Shown here one piece after another: positions 37,007-46,635 of a stretch of 64,000 nucleotides of DNA. The notes beneath the pieces were generated by a model. The model did not search any database and was not told where the DNA came from. It saw only the letters and a program-made list of their open reading frames with translations. The stretch covers positions 1-64,000 of the forward strand of contig NZ_JAKGGD010000005.1 of assembly GCF_021556615.1 (NCBI RefSeq), given 5' to 3'. This DNA is from Paracoccus salsus. Its GTDB lineage: Bacteria > Pseudomonadota > Alphaproteobacteria > Rhodobacterales > Rhodobacteraceae. The position numbers and the translations under genes are program-made. Within the stretch, counting starts at the first letter, position 1; each line of letters starts with the position of its first letter.

Positions 37007-38323
37007 TCAGCCGATCGCCTGATCGCGGGTTTCGGCCTTGACCAGCAGCAGCGCCGCGGCCGCCAGCAGAAGCAGCACCGCAAACACGCCGATGGCAAAC
37101 CCGAAGCTGCGCGCGAAGGCGATGGCCAGCAGGCTGGGCGCAAGCAGGCCGCCAAGCCGCGCCATCGCGCTGGCCGTGCCCATGCCGGTGCCGCGCAGAT
37201 GGGTCGGGTAAAGCTCGGGTGTGAAGGCGTACAGCGCGCCCCATGTGCCCAGCAGCGCAAAGCTCATCAGGATCAGCGAGGCGGCGACCATCACCGTGCC
37301 CGACGCAACCGTGAACAGAATGCAGCCCGCCGCGCTGAGGATCAGGAACGCCATCAGCGTGGTTCGCCGCCCCACGGCCTCGACCCCCCAGGCGGCCAGC
37401 GCATAGCCGGGGATCTGCGCCAGCGCCAGGACGACAAGAAAGCCGTAGCCGCGCACGAAGCCGAATCCCTCGGTCGCCAGCTGTCCAGGCACCCAGACAA
37501 AGACGCCGTAATAGGAAAGTGACACAAGGAACCACACCGCCATGACGCCGACCGTGCGCCGTCTCAGGGTGTCCGAGAAGATCGAGCGATCGGCGCCGGC
37601 GGGAACGCTTGCGGGGACCAGCCGGACATCGTCGGGCAGGGCCTGGACGCCATTTCCGATCAGCACGCGATTCACGACTTCCCTGGCCTCGTCCTCGCGC
37701 CCGTTTCGGGCCAGATACATCGGCGATTCGGGCACCCAAAGCCGCAGGAAGATGCCGATCGTCGCCGGAATGGCAGCCACCGCAAAGATCCACCGCCACG
37801 GCGCGACAGCCCCGTTGGCAGCGGCGATCCAGGCGGTCAGGGCGATGATGATCGTGCCGATGGCCCAGAATCCTTCAAGCCAGACCAGCCAGCGGCCGCG
37901 GTTCCGGGGTGGCAGGAACTCGGCCATCATGGCGTAATCCACCGGCAGTGTGCCGCCGACCGCCGCTCCGGTCAGAAAGCGCAGCACCAGCAGCACGGTA
38001 AAGTCCTGCGCAAAGGCCGAGGCCAGTCCGAAGACCGCGTCCATCAGCACGGTCAGAATCAACAGGTTGCGCCTGCCGAACCGGTCGGCCAGCCGACCAA
38101 ACCCCCAAGCCCCGAAAAACATTCCCAGAAAGAAGATCGTGCCGATCTGGAAGGCCGTCACCCGGTCGATCCCGAAGGTCACCGCGACCGAAGGGGCCGC
38201 GAAGCCGACCGCGATAACCTGCATCGCATCCGCTGCCCAGACGAGGCCGAAGATGCCAAGAAGCCGCCACTGGAACCGCCCGGTTCCGCCGCGCGACAGC
38301 GCCTCATCGACCGTCATCTGCAT
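37007..38323 (-). CDS. MFS transporter (metabolite:H+ symporter type)
   Basis: A 438-residue, twelve-helix transporter of the sugar/aromatic-acid symporter group. The loop between helices 2 and 3 reads GFGRLADRFGRRNLLI, the MFS signature, and the central and later PESPMYLARNGREDEAREVVNRVL and ELYPTHLRGTGMG are typical of the SP/AAHS families. Helices at residues 20-60 include WAADAMQVIAVGFAAPSVAVTFGI. Substrate is not determinable. AGGAGGCAAGG precedes the first ATG. The neighbour downstream is the hydroquinone reductase, so an aromatic substrate is possible but unproven. Confidence 0.8.
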   Translation of the reverse strand: MQMTVDEALSRGGTGRFQWRLLGIFGLVWAADAMQVIAVGFAAPSVAVTFGIDRVTAFQIGTIFFLGMFFGAWGFGRLADRFGRRNLLILTVLMDAVFGLASAFAQDFTVLLVLRFLTGAAVGGTLPVDYAMMAEFLPPRNRGRWLVWLEGFWAIGTIIIALTAWIAAANGAVAPWRWIFAVAAIPATIGIFLRLWVPESPMYLARNGREDEAREVVNRVLIGNGVQALPDDVRLVPASVPAGADRSIFSDTLRRRTVGVMAVWFLVSLSYYGVFVWVPGQLATEGFGFVRGYGFLVVLALAQIPGYALAAWGVEAVGRRTTLMAFLILSAAGCILFTVASGTVMVAASLILMSFALLGTWGALYAFTPELYPTHLRGTGMGTASAMARLGGLLAPSLLAIAFARSFGFAIGVFAVLLLLAAAALLLVKAETRDQAIG

Positions 38324-38467
38324 CGCCTTGCCTCCTGTCCAGCTTCGCTTTTCAAATGCTTAGTGCCCTGACCGGCGATCACCAAGAACTCATTGCGGCG
38401 GCGCGGCACGGCTGGCTCGACACGCCGGGCACCCGCCGCTAGGGTCCGCACCCAAAGGAGCCCGCCC

Positions 38468-39259
38468 ATGTTCACACTCGCGACCTGGAACATCAACTCG
38501 GTCCGCCTGCGCGAGACGCTTGTCGCCCGCCTGCTGCGCGAACAGGCCCCCGACATCCTGTGCCTCCAGGAGTGCAAGTCGCCGGTCGAGAAGATCCCCC
38601 TGGAACAGTTTCGTGCCCTTGGCTACCGGCATGTCGTGGCGCGCGGGCAGAAGGGCTATAACGGGGTCGCGATCCTGTCGCGGCTGCCGATCGAGGATGC
38701 GGGCGCCCGCGACTATGGGGCACTGGGCCATGCCCGCCACGTCGCCGCGCGACTCGAGAACGGCGTCACCATTCACAATATCTATGTCCCCGCGGGCGGC
38801 GATGTCCCGGACCGCAAGCTGAACGAGAAATTCGGGCAGAAGCTGGATTTCGTCGCCGAGATGCGCGACGTCTTTCATGCCGAACTTCCTCAGCGGGCCA
38901 TCATGGTCGGTGATTTCAACATCGCCCCGCGCGAGGATGACGTCTGGTCGCACAAGCAGTTGCTGAAAGTCGTCAGCCACACCCCGGTCGAGGTCGAACA
39001 TCTGCTGGACGCTCAGGACGCCGGCAAATGGGTGGACATCACCCGCCAGGACATCCCCGAAGGCCGGCTTTTCAGCTGGTGGAGCTATCGCAACCGCGAC
39101 TGGAACGCCTCGGATCGTGGTCGGCGGCTGGACCATATCTGGGCCAGCCCCGATATCGCCAACGCCGGCCACGGCAGCCGCGTGCTGCGCGATCTGCGCG
39201 GGTGGGAGAAACCCAGCGACCATGTGCCGGTCCTGGCAAGTTTTGACCTGCAGGTCTGA
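38468..39259 (+). CDS. xth: Exodeoxyribonuclease III (Xth)
   Basis: A 263-residue AP endonuclease/3' exonuclease of base excision repair, metal-dependent. Key segments: TLATWNINSVRLR, DILCLQECKSPVEK (catalytic Glu), GYNGVAILSRLP, MVGDFNIAPREDDVW (Asp/Asn), WNASDRGRRLDHIWASPDI and SDHVPVLASF (Asp-His). The ATG at 38468 with AAAGGAG upstream gives the standard N-terminus. The 235 bases downstream (39260-39494) before the thioredoxin-like gene hold no visible gene. Confidence 0.95.
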   Translation: MFTLATWNINSVRLRETLVARLLREQAPDILCLQECKSPVEKIPLEQFRALGYRHVVARGQKGYNGVAILSRLPIEDAGARDYGALGHARHVAARLENGVTIHNIYVPAGGDVPDRKLNEKFGQKLDFVAEMRDVFHAELPQRAIMVGDFNIAPREDDVWSHKQLLKVVSHTPVEVEHLLDAQDAGKWVDITRQDIPEGRLFSWWSYRNRDWNASDRGRRLDHIWASPDIANAGHGSRVLRDLRGWEKPSDHVPVLASFDLQV

Positions 39260-39494
39260 TCCAGGCCTGCGGTCCGCGCGACTTGCGCCGGGCTGCGGCA
39301 CGGTCGGCCGGGCGGGATGATGATCTGCGCGACGCCGCTCCGGCAGCAGGCCCGCGGGTGACCTCGCGGCGCGTCTGATTGCCGCGATCTGGCCCGCGCC
39401 GATCATCCGCCCTTTCGTTCGGCCGGCTGTCGCCCCATATTGCTGACGAACCGAACTGACTCTGGCCTGTTGGCCCGAACCGAATGGGAATGAC

Positions 39495-40409
39495 ATGACG
39501 ATGCTTTTCGATGGCGCGCAGGACGCCCCCAAGACCGACGATTTCATCAAGGACGTGACCGAGGCCGATTTCATGGCCGAGGTGGTCGAGGCGTCCATGC
39601 AGGTCCCCGTGATCGTCGATTTCTGGGCGCCCTGGTGCGGGCCATGCAAGACGTTGGGACCGCAACTGGAAGCCGAGGTTGCGCGTCACAAGGGCCGGGT
39701 GAAGATGGCCAAGGTGAACGTCGATGAGAACCAGGCGATCGCCGGCCAGCTGCGCGTGCAGTCGATCCCGACGGTCTATGCGTTCTTTCAGGGCAAGCCG
39801 GTCGATGCGTTCCAGGGCGCCGTGCCGCAAAGTCAGGTCAAGCAGTTCGTGGAAAAGCTGGCGGCGCTTTCCGGCGATGACGGCGGGCTGGCCGATGCGC
39901 TGGCCGCAGCCGAGGCGATGCTGGACGAGGGCGCCTTCGGCGACGCCCTCGAGACATTTGCCGCCATCATCGGCGAGGACCCCGAGAGCGCCGAGGCGTG
40001 GGGCGGACTGATCCGTTCCCATCTGGCGGCAGGCGACGCAGCGGCCGCCGCCTCGACCCTGCAGCAGGTTCCCGCGTCGGCCACCCATACCGCCCCGGTC
40101 GAGGCCGCCCGCGCGCAGTTGCAACTGGCGCAGCAGGCCGAAACCGCCGGTCCGCTGGGTGATTTGCAGGCCCGCGTCGATGCCGATCCGGGCGACCAGC
40201 AGGCGCGGCTGGAACTGGCGCAGGCCCTGCATGCGGTTGGCCGGGTCGAAGAGGCGATCGATGTCCTGCTGGACAGCTTTCGCCGCGACCGCGAGTGGAA
40301 CGAGGGTGCGGCCAAGGCCCAGCTTCTGACCATTTTCGACAGCCTCAAGCCCACCGATCCGCTTGGTCAGAAGGGTCGCCGCCGGCTGTCCTCGATGATC
40401 TTCGCCTGA
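39495..40409 (+). CDS. cnoX: Thioredoxin-TPR co-chaperone (CnoX/YbbN-like)
   Basis: A 304-residue protein with an N-terminal thioredoxin domain (PVIVDFWAPWCGPCKTLGPQL, WCGPC active site near residues 47-51, cis-Pro in SIPTVYAFF) and C-terminal tetratricopeptide-like repeats (FGDALETFAAIIGEDPESAEAWGGLIRSHLA, DALHAVGRVEEAI-like). CnoX-type proteins hold oxidised clients and hand them to chaperones; this has an intact CxxC, unlike E. coli CnoX, so it may also reduce disulfides. Its stop overlaps the next start (TGATG), beginning a four-gene operon. Confidence 0.9.
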   Translation: MTMLFDGAQDAPKTDDFIKDVTEADFMAEVVEASMQVPVIVDFWAPWCGPCKTLGPQLEAEVARHKGRVKMAKVNVDENQAIAGQLRVQSIPTVYAFFQGKPVDAFQGAVPQSQVKQFVEKLAALSGDDGGLADALAAAEAMLDEGAFGDALETFAAIIGEDPESAEAWGGLIRSHLAAGDAAAAASTLQQVPASATHTAPVEAARAQLQLAQQAETAGPLGDLQARVDADPGDQQARLELAQALHAVGRVEEAIDVLLDSFRRDREWNEGAAKAQLLTIFDSLKPTDPLGQKGRRRLSSMIFA

Positions 40410-41035
40410 TGGGACCGCATTTCGATCTGCCCACACGGATCGCGCTGTTTCCACTGGAATCCGCAGTGCTGATGCCGCGTACCCGCCTTCCGCTTCATAT
40501 CTTCGAGCCGCGCTACCTGCAGATGCTGGAAGATACGCTCAAGACCGAACACCGGCTGATCGGCATGATCCAGCCCGAGGGCGACGGCCTTGCAGCGATC
40601 GGCACGGCAGGGCGCATGGTGGCATTCTCGGAAACCGATGACGGGCGGATGATGATTTCGCTGAAGGCCGTTTCCCGCTTTCGGCTCAGCGACACGCAAG
40701 AGGGATTCGCGCCCTATGTGCAGGGCGTTGTCGCCTGGGACAGCTTCGGCCGCGACCTGAAGGGACCGGAACATGATCCCGATCTGAACCGGGATGCGCT
40801 GTTCGAGATGCTTCGGCGCTACATGGACGCGCACGAATTGTCGACCGACTGGGAGGCTGCGGCCCGCGCCGAGGATGAAACCCTGATCAATTCGCTGGCG
40901 ATGATGCTGCCCTTTTCCTCGGGCGACAAGCAGGCTCTGCTGGAAAGCCCGACCCTGGCCGACCGGCGTGAATTGCTGCAGGGACTGCTTGAATACGCCC
41001 TGCGCGGCGGCGATGACGAGGACAGGTTGCAATGA
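40409..41035 (+). CDS. Lon N-terminal-domain (LON substrate-binding) protein
   Basis: A 208-residue stand-alone Lon N-domain protein: [35 protein letters not shown] is the typical start, followed by helices ([37 protein letters not shown]). It has no ATPase or protease domain. Such proteins are common in alphaproteobacteria and may bind misfolded proteins; function is not settled. It overlaps the thioredoxin gene by one base and the next by four. Confidence 0.88.
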   Translation: MGPHFDLPTRIALFPLESAVLMPRTRLPLHIFEPRYLQMLEDTLKTEHRLIGMIQPEGDGLAAIGTAGRMVAFSETDDGRMMISLKAVSRFRLSDTQEGFAPYVQGVVAWDSFGRDLKGPEHDPDLNRDALFEMLRRYMDAHELSTDWEAAARAEDETLINSLAMMLPFSSGDKQALLESPTLADRRELLQGLLEYALRGGDDEDRLQ

Positions 41036-41232
41036 GCGAGGATCGGAAAGGTCACGGCTTCGACCGTCACATGATCGAGGCACTTGTCTGCCCCGTGACC
41101 CATGCGACGTTGCATTACGATGCCGAACGACAGGAGCTGGTGTCGAAGGCCGCCGGGTTGGCGTTCCCGATCCGGGCCGGCATCCCGATCATGCTGATCG
41201 ACGAGGCACGTCAGATCAAGGCCGATGACTGA
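41032..41232 (+). CDS. Trm112-family small protein
   Basis: A 66-residue Trm112/UPF0434-type protein: [43 protein letters not shown]. In other bacteria these activate methyltransferases. Here only one of the usual zinc-type cysteines is seen (VCP), as in related alphaproteobacterial members. It overlaps the previous and following genes, so it is the third gene of the operon. Confidence 0.9.
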   Translation: MSEDRKGHGFDRHMIEALVCPVTHATLHYDAERQELVSKAAGLAFPIRAGIPIMLIDEARQIKADD

Positions 41233-41872
41233 CCGCATCCCGCTGGTTCGCAGGCACCGCGCCGCGCCACCTCGGGTGCCGCGCTGGGTGACGGGCGTGA
41301 TCCTGGCATGCTGCGCGATCGAGCTGGTGCTGCAGCTGGCATTGGTCGCGGGTTTTCCGGCCGCGCGGCAGGCCAGCCTGATGCTGGCGGGTTTCTGGTC
41401 GCCGCTGATCCATGAGGGCTATGGCCTGTATCCCGGTCAGCCGCTGCTGATGTTCCTGAGCTACGGCCTGCTGCATTCCGGGCTGCTTCATCTGGCGATG
41501 AACATGCTCTCGCTGGCGGTGGTCGCGCGCGAACTTGGCCGGCTGATCGGCTCGGGGATGATGGCGCTGATCTATCTGGTCAGCCAGGTCGCCGCAGCGG
41601 GGCTTTTCGCGGCGATGCAGCCGCAGGCGGGGCCGATGATCGGCGCCTCGGGCGCGGTCTTCGGGATCGCGGGCGCGCTGGTCGGATACGCCGCGATCGA
41701 GGGACACCGCCGCGGCCGGAACATGGGGCAGATGTGGCGCAGCGTGGCACTGATCGTCGCGCTGAACGTGGCGATCACCGTGCTGGTGCCCGCGATCGCC
41801 TGGCAGGCCCATCTGGGGGGCGCGGCGGCGGGGCTTGCGATGGGTGCCGGCCTGGCCCTGCGCCGACGCTAG
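41225..41872 (+). CDS. Rhomboid-family intramembrane serine protease
   Basis: A 215-residue membrane protein with six hydrophobic segments. The catalytic pattern is present: [21 protein letters not shown] (the HxxxN region), [17 protein letters not shown] (catalytic Ser in GASG) and [15 protein letters not shown] (catalytic His). It cleaves within or near membrane helices; the substrate is unknown. The eight-base overlap with the Trm112 gene places it at the operon end. It converges on a DUF2268 gene seven bases away. Confidence 0.9.
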   Translation: MTDRIPLVRRHRAAPPRVPRWVTGVILACCAIELVLQLALVAGFPAARQASLMLAGFWSPLIHEGYGLYPGQPLLMFLSYGLLHSGLLHLAMNMLSLAVVARELGRLIGSGMMALIYLVSQVAAAGLFAAMQPQAGPMIGASGAVFGIAGALVGYAAIEGHRRGRNMGQMWRSVALIVALNVAITVLVPAIAWQAHLGGAAAGLAMGAGLALRRR

Positions 41873-41879
41873 CGCCTGA

Positions 41880-42620
41880 TCAATCTGCGGGCTCGTCGGG
41901 TGCCCTGTCGGGCCGGTCTGCTTCCGGTTCCGGTTCCGGCAGTGGCAGAACGGTCTCGTCGGTCGGTTCGTCATCTGGCTGGCCGTCCGTGCCGACAAGC
42001 CGACGCATGGCGGGACGGAACATGTCGGCCCTGGCCTGCGCCAGGGTGACCGGGTCCTGATCCACGTTCTGGGCCAGATGCTCGACGACCAGCCGGTGGC
42101 CCAGCCCATAGCCCGTCCATTTGCGGATGTCGCCCTTGCCCGCAAACCACCGGGCGTGGTCATAGTCCAGCCGCGCCCATTCGTTCAGCGCGCGCCGGGC
42201 CAGACCCGGCGCGGGTGTCACCGCATCCCAGGGATCGGTCCTGCCGCCCAGAACCTGCCCCACGAAATGTCCCGCAAGCCCCTCGCTCACCAGCGCCTCG
42301 CCCAGGGAACGGCCATAGCCGGGCCCTTCCCAGCGGATCAGGTGATGCATGCTCCGCACCAGCGTGCGGATCAGGGGCGCCGGATCGAAGCGGTCAGGGT
42401 TCAGCGTGATCCGCACCAGCCCCGGTGACGGCGCGTCGCCGGCGACGCCCCATTCGATGGTGCCGCCGCCAGGCAGGCCGTGCACGACCAGATCGAAGGG
42501 CGGCAGATCGGCATGTTCGGACACCGCTGCGACCGCCTCGCGTGCGGCGGCCCGGATGTCAGGCAAAACGCGCGTCAGATCGAGACGCGCGTTCAGCAGA
42601 TGGATGTTCCAGATCGTCAT
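41880..42620 (-). CDS. DUF2268-like protein with degenerate protease motif
   Basis: A 246-residue protein resembling the DUF2268 family of predicted zinc peptidases. RTLVRSMHHLIRWEGPGYGRSLGEALVSEGLAGHFVGQVLGG aligns with the family core, in which the first His and Glu of a HExxH motif normally precede HH; here RSMHH replaces HExHH, so the protein may have lost catalysis. The tail after about residue 210 is acidic and proline-rich. The ATG at 42620 lies ten bases after the ftsK stop. Family assignment is moderate. Confidence 0.55.
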   Translation of the reverse strand: MTIWNIHLLNARLDLTRVLPDIRAAAREAVAAVSEHADLPPFDLVVHGLPGGGTIEWGVAGDAPSPGLVRITLNPDRFDPAPLIRTLVRSMHHLIRWEGPGYGRSLGEALVSEGLAGHFVGQVLGGRTDPWDAVTPAPGLARRALNEWARLDYDHARWFAGKGDIRKWTGYGLGHRLVVEHLAQNVDQDPVTLAQARADMFRPAMRRLVGTDGQPDDEPTDETVLPLPEPEPEADRPDRAPDEPAD

Positions 42621-42630
42621 GTCGCCCGTC

Positions 42631-45309
42631 TCAGACCTCCGGCACCAGCACCTCGCGCTTGCCGACATGGTTCGCCGAGGACACCACGCCCTGCTCTTCC
42701 ATCTGCTCGACCAGCCTTGCGGCCTTGTTATAGCCGATCGCGAGCTTGCGCTGAATATACGAGGTCGAGCATTTGCGATCTTTCGCCACGATCATCACCG
42801 CCTGATCGTAAAGCGCGTCATCCCCGTTCTCGCCGCCACCCAGGCCCAGCACGGCGTCGATATTGTCGGCTTTCTCCTCGTCCGGCCCCTCGACGACGCC
42901 GGACTTGTAGGACGGCGGACCGAAGGACTTGAGATGGGTGACGATCTCTTCGACCTCTTCGTCACTGACGAAGGGACCGTGTATCCGGGTGATCCGTGCG
43001 CCGTTGCCCATATACAGCATGTCACCCTGCCCCAGAAGCTGCTCGGCGCCTTGCTCGCCCAGGATGGTGCGGCTGTCGATCTTGGACGTGACCTGGAAGC
43101 TGATCCGGGTCGGGAAGTTGGCCTTGATCGTCCCGGTGATGACATCGACCGACGGCCGCTGCGTGGCCATGATCAGGTGGATCCCCGAGGCCCGCGCCAT
43201 CTGTGCCAGACGCTGGATACAGGCTTCGATTTCCTTGCCCGCCACCATCATCAGGTCGGCCATCTCGTCGACGATCACGACGATATAGGGGAAGGTCTCG
43301 GGCTGGAACTCCTCGGTCTCGAAGATCGGCTCGCCGGTGTCCTCGTCAAAGCCGGTCTGGACGGTGCGCTTGAACATCTCGTTCTTCGACAGCGCCTCGC
43401 GGACGCGGCCGTTATAGCCCTCGATGTTGCGCACGCCCATCTTGGACATCTTGCGGTAGCGGTCCTCCATCTCGCCCACGACCCATTTCAGGGCCACGAC
43501 GGCCTTCTTGGGATCGGTGACGACCGGCGACAGCAGATGCGGGATGCCGTCATAGACCGACAGTTCCAGCATCTTGGGATCGATCATGATCATCCGGCAT
43601 TCGTCGGGCGTCAGCTTGTAGAGCAGCGACAGGATCATGGTGTTGATCGCGACCGATTTCCCCGAGCCGGTGGTCCCGGCAATCAGCAGATGCGGCATCT
43701 TGGCCAGATTCGCCACGATCGGATCGCCGCCGATATCCTTGCCAAGCGCCAGCGGCAGCGGCTGTGTGCCGTCGCCGAATGCCCGGCTGGCGAAGATCTC
43801 GCGCAGCAGCACCTTTTCGCGCCGTGCATTGGGCAGTTCGATCCCGATCACGCTGCGGCCCGGCATGGTCGAGACCCGCGCCGACAGCGCCGACATCGAC
43901 CGCGCGATATCGTCGGACAGTCCGATGACGCGGCTGGCCTTCAATCCGGGCGCGGGTTCAAGCTCGTAAAGGGTGACGACGGGACCCGGCCGAACCTCGG
44001 TGATCTGGCCCTTCACGCCATAGTCGTCCAGCACCGCCTCCAGCATCCGGGCGTTTTCCATCAGCGACTCTTCGGAAATCTGCGTGCGGTCGCTGTCCAG
44101 AGGCGCGCTGAGCAGCGCAAGGGGCGGGCGCTCGTATTCCGTCTCGACCTCGTCGAAACGCAACTGCGGCTCGGCCTCGGCGCGGGCCTGTCTCGATGTC
44201 GTCGCGGCAGGCTTGCGCATCGGCGGCACGACAACGCGTTGCCGGTCGGCGCCGAACGGGGCGGGATCCGCCGGTTCGATGTCGAATGCCTCGTCCTCGG
44301 CTGCGGGGTCGCCCCGCAACGGCGGATCGGTGCGCCGGACATCGCGGTTGCCCTCGCGGGCCAACCGTGCGGCGACCGCCGCCAGAACCGAGGATTTGCC
44401 CGCACGGCTGCGAATCGCCGCGCTGATGCGGCCGCTGACTTCTTCTGCCGAGGGGGCATCTCCGTCGTAATCGGCATCGCGCTCGATCAGCTCGGGTTCG
44501 GGCATGTCCTCTTCCAGCTCAAGATAGTCAGGCTCGGTCCGCTGCGCCCTGCGCCGCTGGAAAAGCGTCGCCGGCGAAGGGTCCGCCGAGGGCGCGTCGG
44601 CGCGTGCGCCCGGCCGGTCGTGCCGACGGCGCAGCCGCTGCAACAGGCTGGCCCCGGCCCGCGCGCCAAGCAAGGCGATCCGCCGCGCCAGATCATAGGC
44701 CGTCACCAGTCCGATCAGGAAACGCCGCCAGATCGCGCGCGTCTCGGTGCGGTCGAAGCCCAGCACGAAGATCGCGATGCCGACCGCGCCCAGGGCCGCG
44801 ATCAGCGCGGCCAACCGGATTGCGATCTGCGCCTTCAGCGGGATCACGTTCAGCATCGCGCCCATCATCATGTCGCCAAAATGCCCGCCAAGGCCGTAAC
44901 TCTGCTGCCACGCGGCCCCGGGCGTCAGCGTGCTGCAATAGACCGACACCAGCGCCACGGCGATCGGCGTGAAGATGCCGCGCATGATCCGATCCTCGCC
45001 CCGGTGCAACATCAGCCGGAAACCCCAGCCAAAGGCGGCCAGCACCAGCACCCACGACCCGTATCCGGCGATCATCATCAGGGGCGAGGCGATATAAGCC
45101 CCGAAGCTGCCCAGAAGATTCTGGGCGGCGGCGTCGGTCGCGCTGAGGAAGCTGGGGTCATCGGCCGACCAACTGCCCAGCATCATCGCGATCAGGGTGC
45201 CAAGCACCAGCAGACCGGCGCCAGCCAGTTCCTTGCCGCGCCGTTCCAGCGCCGCCTGAGTGTTCTGATCGAACAGCGGATCGCGATGCTTCGCCTGCCA
45301 GCTTGCCAT
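42631..45309 (-). CDS. ftsK: FtsK DNA translocase
   Basis: An 892-residue septal DNA pump that moves the chromosome terminus during division. N-terminal membrane helices ([50 protein letters not shown] region) are followed by a disordered linker and the RecA-type motor with Walker [16 protein letters not shown] and Walker [11 protein letters not shown], and a gamma domain ([28 protein letters not shown]). The start at 45309 ([13 protein letters not shown]) follows GGAAGG. It sits 20 bases after the aminotransferase gene. The linker is shorter than in E. coli FtsK. Confidence 0.96.
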   Translation of the reverse strand: MASWQAKHRDPLFDQNTQAALERRGKELAGAGLLVLGTLIAMMLGSWSADDPSFLSATDAAAQNLLGSFGAYIASPLMMIAGYGSWVLVLAAFGWGFRLMLHRGEDRIMRGIFTPIAVALVSVYCSTLTPGAAWQQSYGLGGHFGDMMMGAMLNVIPLKAQIAIRLAALIAALGAVGIAIFVLGFDRTETRAIWRRFLIGLVTAYDLARRIALLGARAGASLLQRLRRRHDRPGARADAPSADPSPATLFQRRRAQRTEPDYLELEEDMPEPELIERDADYDGDAPSAEEVSGRISAAIRSRAGKSSVLAAVAARLAREGNRDVRRTDPPLRGDPAAEDEAFDIEPADPAPFGADRQRVVVPPMRKPAATTSRQARAEAEPQLRFDEVETEYERPPLALLSAPLDSDRTQISEESLMENARMLEAVLDDYGVKGQITEVRPGPVVTLYELEPAPGLKASRVIGLSDDIARSMSALSARVSTMPGRSVIGIELPNARREKVLLREIFASRAFGDGTQPLPLALGKDIGGDPIVANLAKMPHLLIAGTTGSGKSVAINTMILSLLYKLTPDECRMIMIDPKMLELSVYDGIPHLLSPVVTDPKKAVVALKWVVGEMEDRYRKMSKMGVRNIEGYNGRVREALSKNEMFKRTVQTGFDEDTGEPIFETEEFQPETFPYIVVIVDEMADLMMVAGKEIEACIQRLAQMARASGIHLIMATQRPSVDVITGTIKANFPTRISFQVTSKIDSRTILGEQGAEQLLGQGDMLYMGNGARITRIHGPFVSDEEVEEIVTHLKSFGPPSYKSGVVEGPDEEKADNIDAVLGLGGGENGDDALYDQAVMIVAKDRKCSTSYIQRKLAIGYNKAARLVEQMEEQGVVSSANHVGKREVLVPEV

Positions 45310-45329
45310 GCCGTTATCCTTCCCCGCAC

Positions 45330-46523
45330 TCAATCGTCATCATACAATACCTCGCGCAGCCGCGTCAGCGCGGCCTCGGTCTCTCTGGGCGTGGCGACCA
45401 GCGCCACGCGGATGAAGCCGCGTCCCGGGTTCTGGCCGCCCACGTCGCGCGACAGATAGGCACCGGGCAGGACCTGAATGCCTGCCCTGGACCACAGTCG
45501 CATGGCGGCCTCCTCGCCATCCGCGACCGGAAGCCACAGGAAGAACCCGCCCTCGACCGGCCGATAGCCCGACACCTGGCCCAACACACGGTCGGCGATG
45601 TCGTATTTTTCCCGGTACAGCGCCCGGCTGGCCGTGACATGCGCCTCGTCGCGCCAGGCCGCCTCGCTGACCGCCTGCGCGGGCAGCGGCAGCGGAGCCC
45701 CGGCATAGCTGCGCAGCCGCCGGAGCTGGGCGATATTGCTGGTGCTTCCGGCAGCGAAACCCGACCGCAGCCCCGGCAGGTTCGAGCGCTTGGACAGCGA
45801 ATTGAACATCACGACCCGGTCGGCCAACCCCATCCCGGTCGCGACCGCCAAGGCGCCGGGCGGCGGCGCATCGCGATAGATCTCGGAATAGCACTCATCG
45901 GCGAACACCAGGAAATCGTGGCGCTCGGCCAGCGTCAGCAGCGTTTCCAGATCATCGCGCCCGGCAATCGCGCCTTGCGGATTGGCGGGCGAGCACAGAT
46001 AGGCGATCGCCACGCGCTCCAGCAACTCGGGGGGCAGCGCGGCATAGTCGGGCAGGTTTCCGGTCGCCGGCGTCGCGGGCACGAAAACCGGCTCGGCCTG
46101 CACCGCCGCGGCCGCCACGGCATAGACCTGATAGAACGGGTTCGGCAGCAGCACCGCCGGACGCCGGCCGTTCTTGTGTTCCGGACACAGCGCCAGCGCG
46201 GCGTTGAACAGCCCCTCTCGCGTGCCGTTCAGCGCCATGATCCGGTCGCGCCCGACCTCGATGCCATAGCGCAGGCCAAGCCAGTCGCCGATGGCGTCCA
46301 GCAATCCGGCCGTGCCTTCGTTCGGGGGATATTTCGCGAACTGGCCGATATTGTCGGCCATCACGCGGGCGACGAAATCAGGCATGGCATGGCGCGGCTC
46401 GCCGATGGTCATCACCATCGGGGCCTCGCCGGCCTTAAGGCCGGGTTCGATACCCGACAACAGCGTCCGCAGGCGCGGGAACGCGTAATCCGGCAGGTTC
46501 GAGAACCGCTCGGGGATTGCCAT
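45330..46523 (-). CDS. Class I/II PLP-dependent aminotransferase, DapC-like
   Basis: A 397-residue fold type I aminotransferase. [14 protein letters not shown] holds the PLP lysine, and [46 protein letters not shown] (Asp) and [17 protein letters not shown] complete the family pattern. The GTREGLF and NAPL-like features resemble succinyldiaminopimelate aminotransferase (DapC) of alphaproteobacteria, which would place it in lysine/DAP synthesis, but the substrate is inferred. The ftsK gene follows after 20 bases. Confidence 0.8.
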   Translation of the reverse strand: MAIPERFSNLPDYAFPRLRTLLSGIEPGLKAGEAPMVMTIGEPRHAMPDFVARVMADNIGQFAKYPPNEGTAGLLDAIGDWLGLRYGIEVGRDRIMALNGTREGLFNAALALCPEHKNGRRPAVLLPNPFYQVYAVAAAAVQAEPVFVPATPATGNLPDYAALPPELLERVAIAYLCSPANPQGAIAGRDDLETLLTLAERHDFLVFADECYSEIYRDAPPPGALAVATGMGLADRVVMFNSLSKRSNLPGLRSGFAAGSTSNIAQLRRLRSYAGAPLPLPAQAVSEAAWRDEAHVTASRALYREKYDIADRVLGQVSGYRPVEGGFFLWLPVADGEEAAMRLWSRAGIQVLPGAYLSRDVGGQNPGRGFIRVALVATPRETEAALTRLREVLYDDD

Positions 46524-46635
46524 TACTGCCTCGCTTCGGGGTCTTTGGCCCCGTTATTGCGATAAAGTCTAGCGTGAACGCAGGCTTGCGTCCAGCGAAA
46601 GCCGGGTCGGGGCGCAGCGGTGATGCAGCGCGGGC

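Noticed and set aside
35976..37799. A 607-residue fusion of a transporter-like frame with the hydroquinone reductase
   Set aside because: The upstream half is a shifted frame of the MFS gene; AGGAGGAAG before the ATG at 36950 marks the real start.
42349..45459. 1036-codon open frame on the plus strand opposite ftsK
   Set aside because: It is a GC-driven shadow: the minus strand encodes a complete FtsK with Walker motifs, while the plus translation is His/Arg/Gln-rich and matches nothing.
46524..46635. Inverted repeat ACGCA/TGCGT between the amidase and aminotransferase genes
   Set aside because: The stem is only five to six pairs in a GC-rich spacer and lacks a T-run or flanking conservation, so it is within chance.
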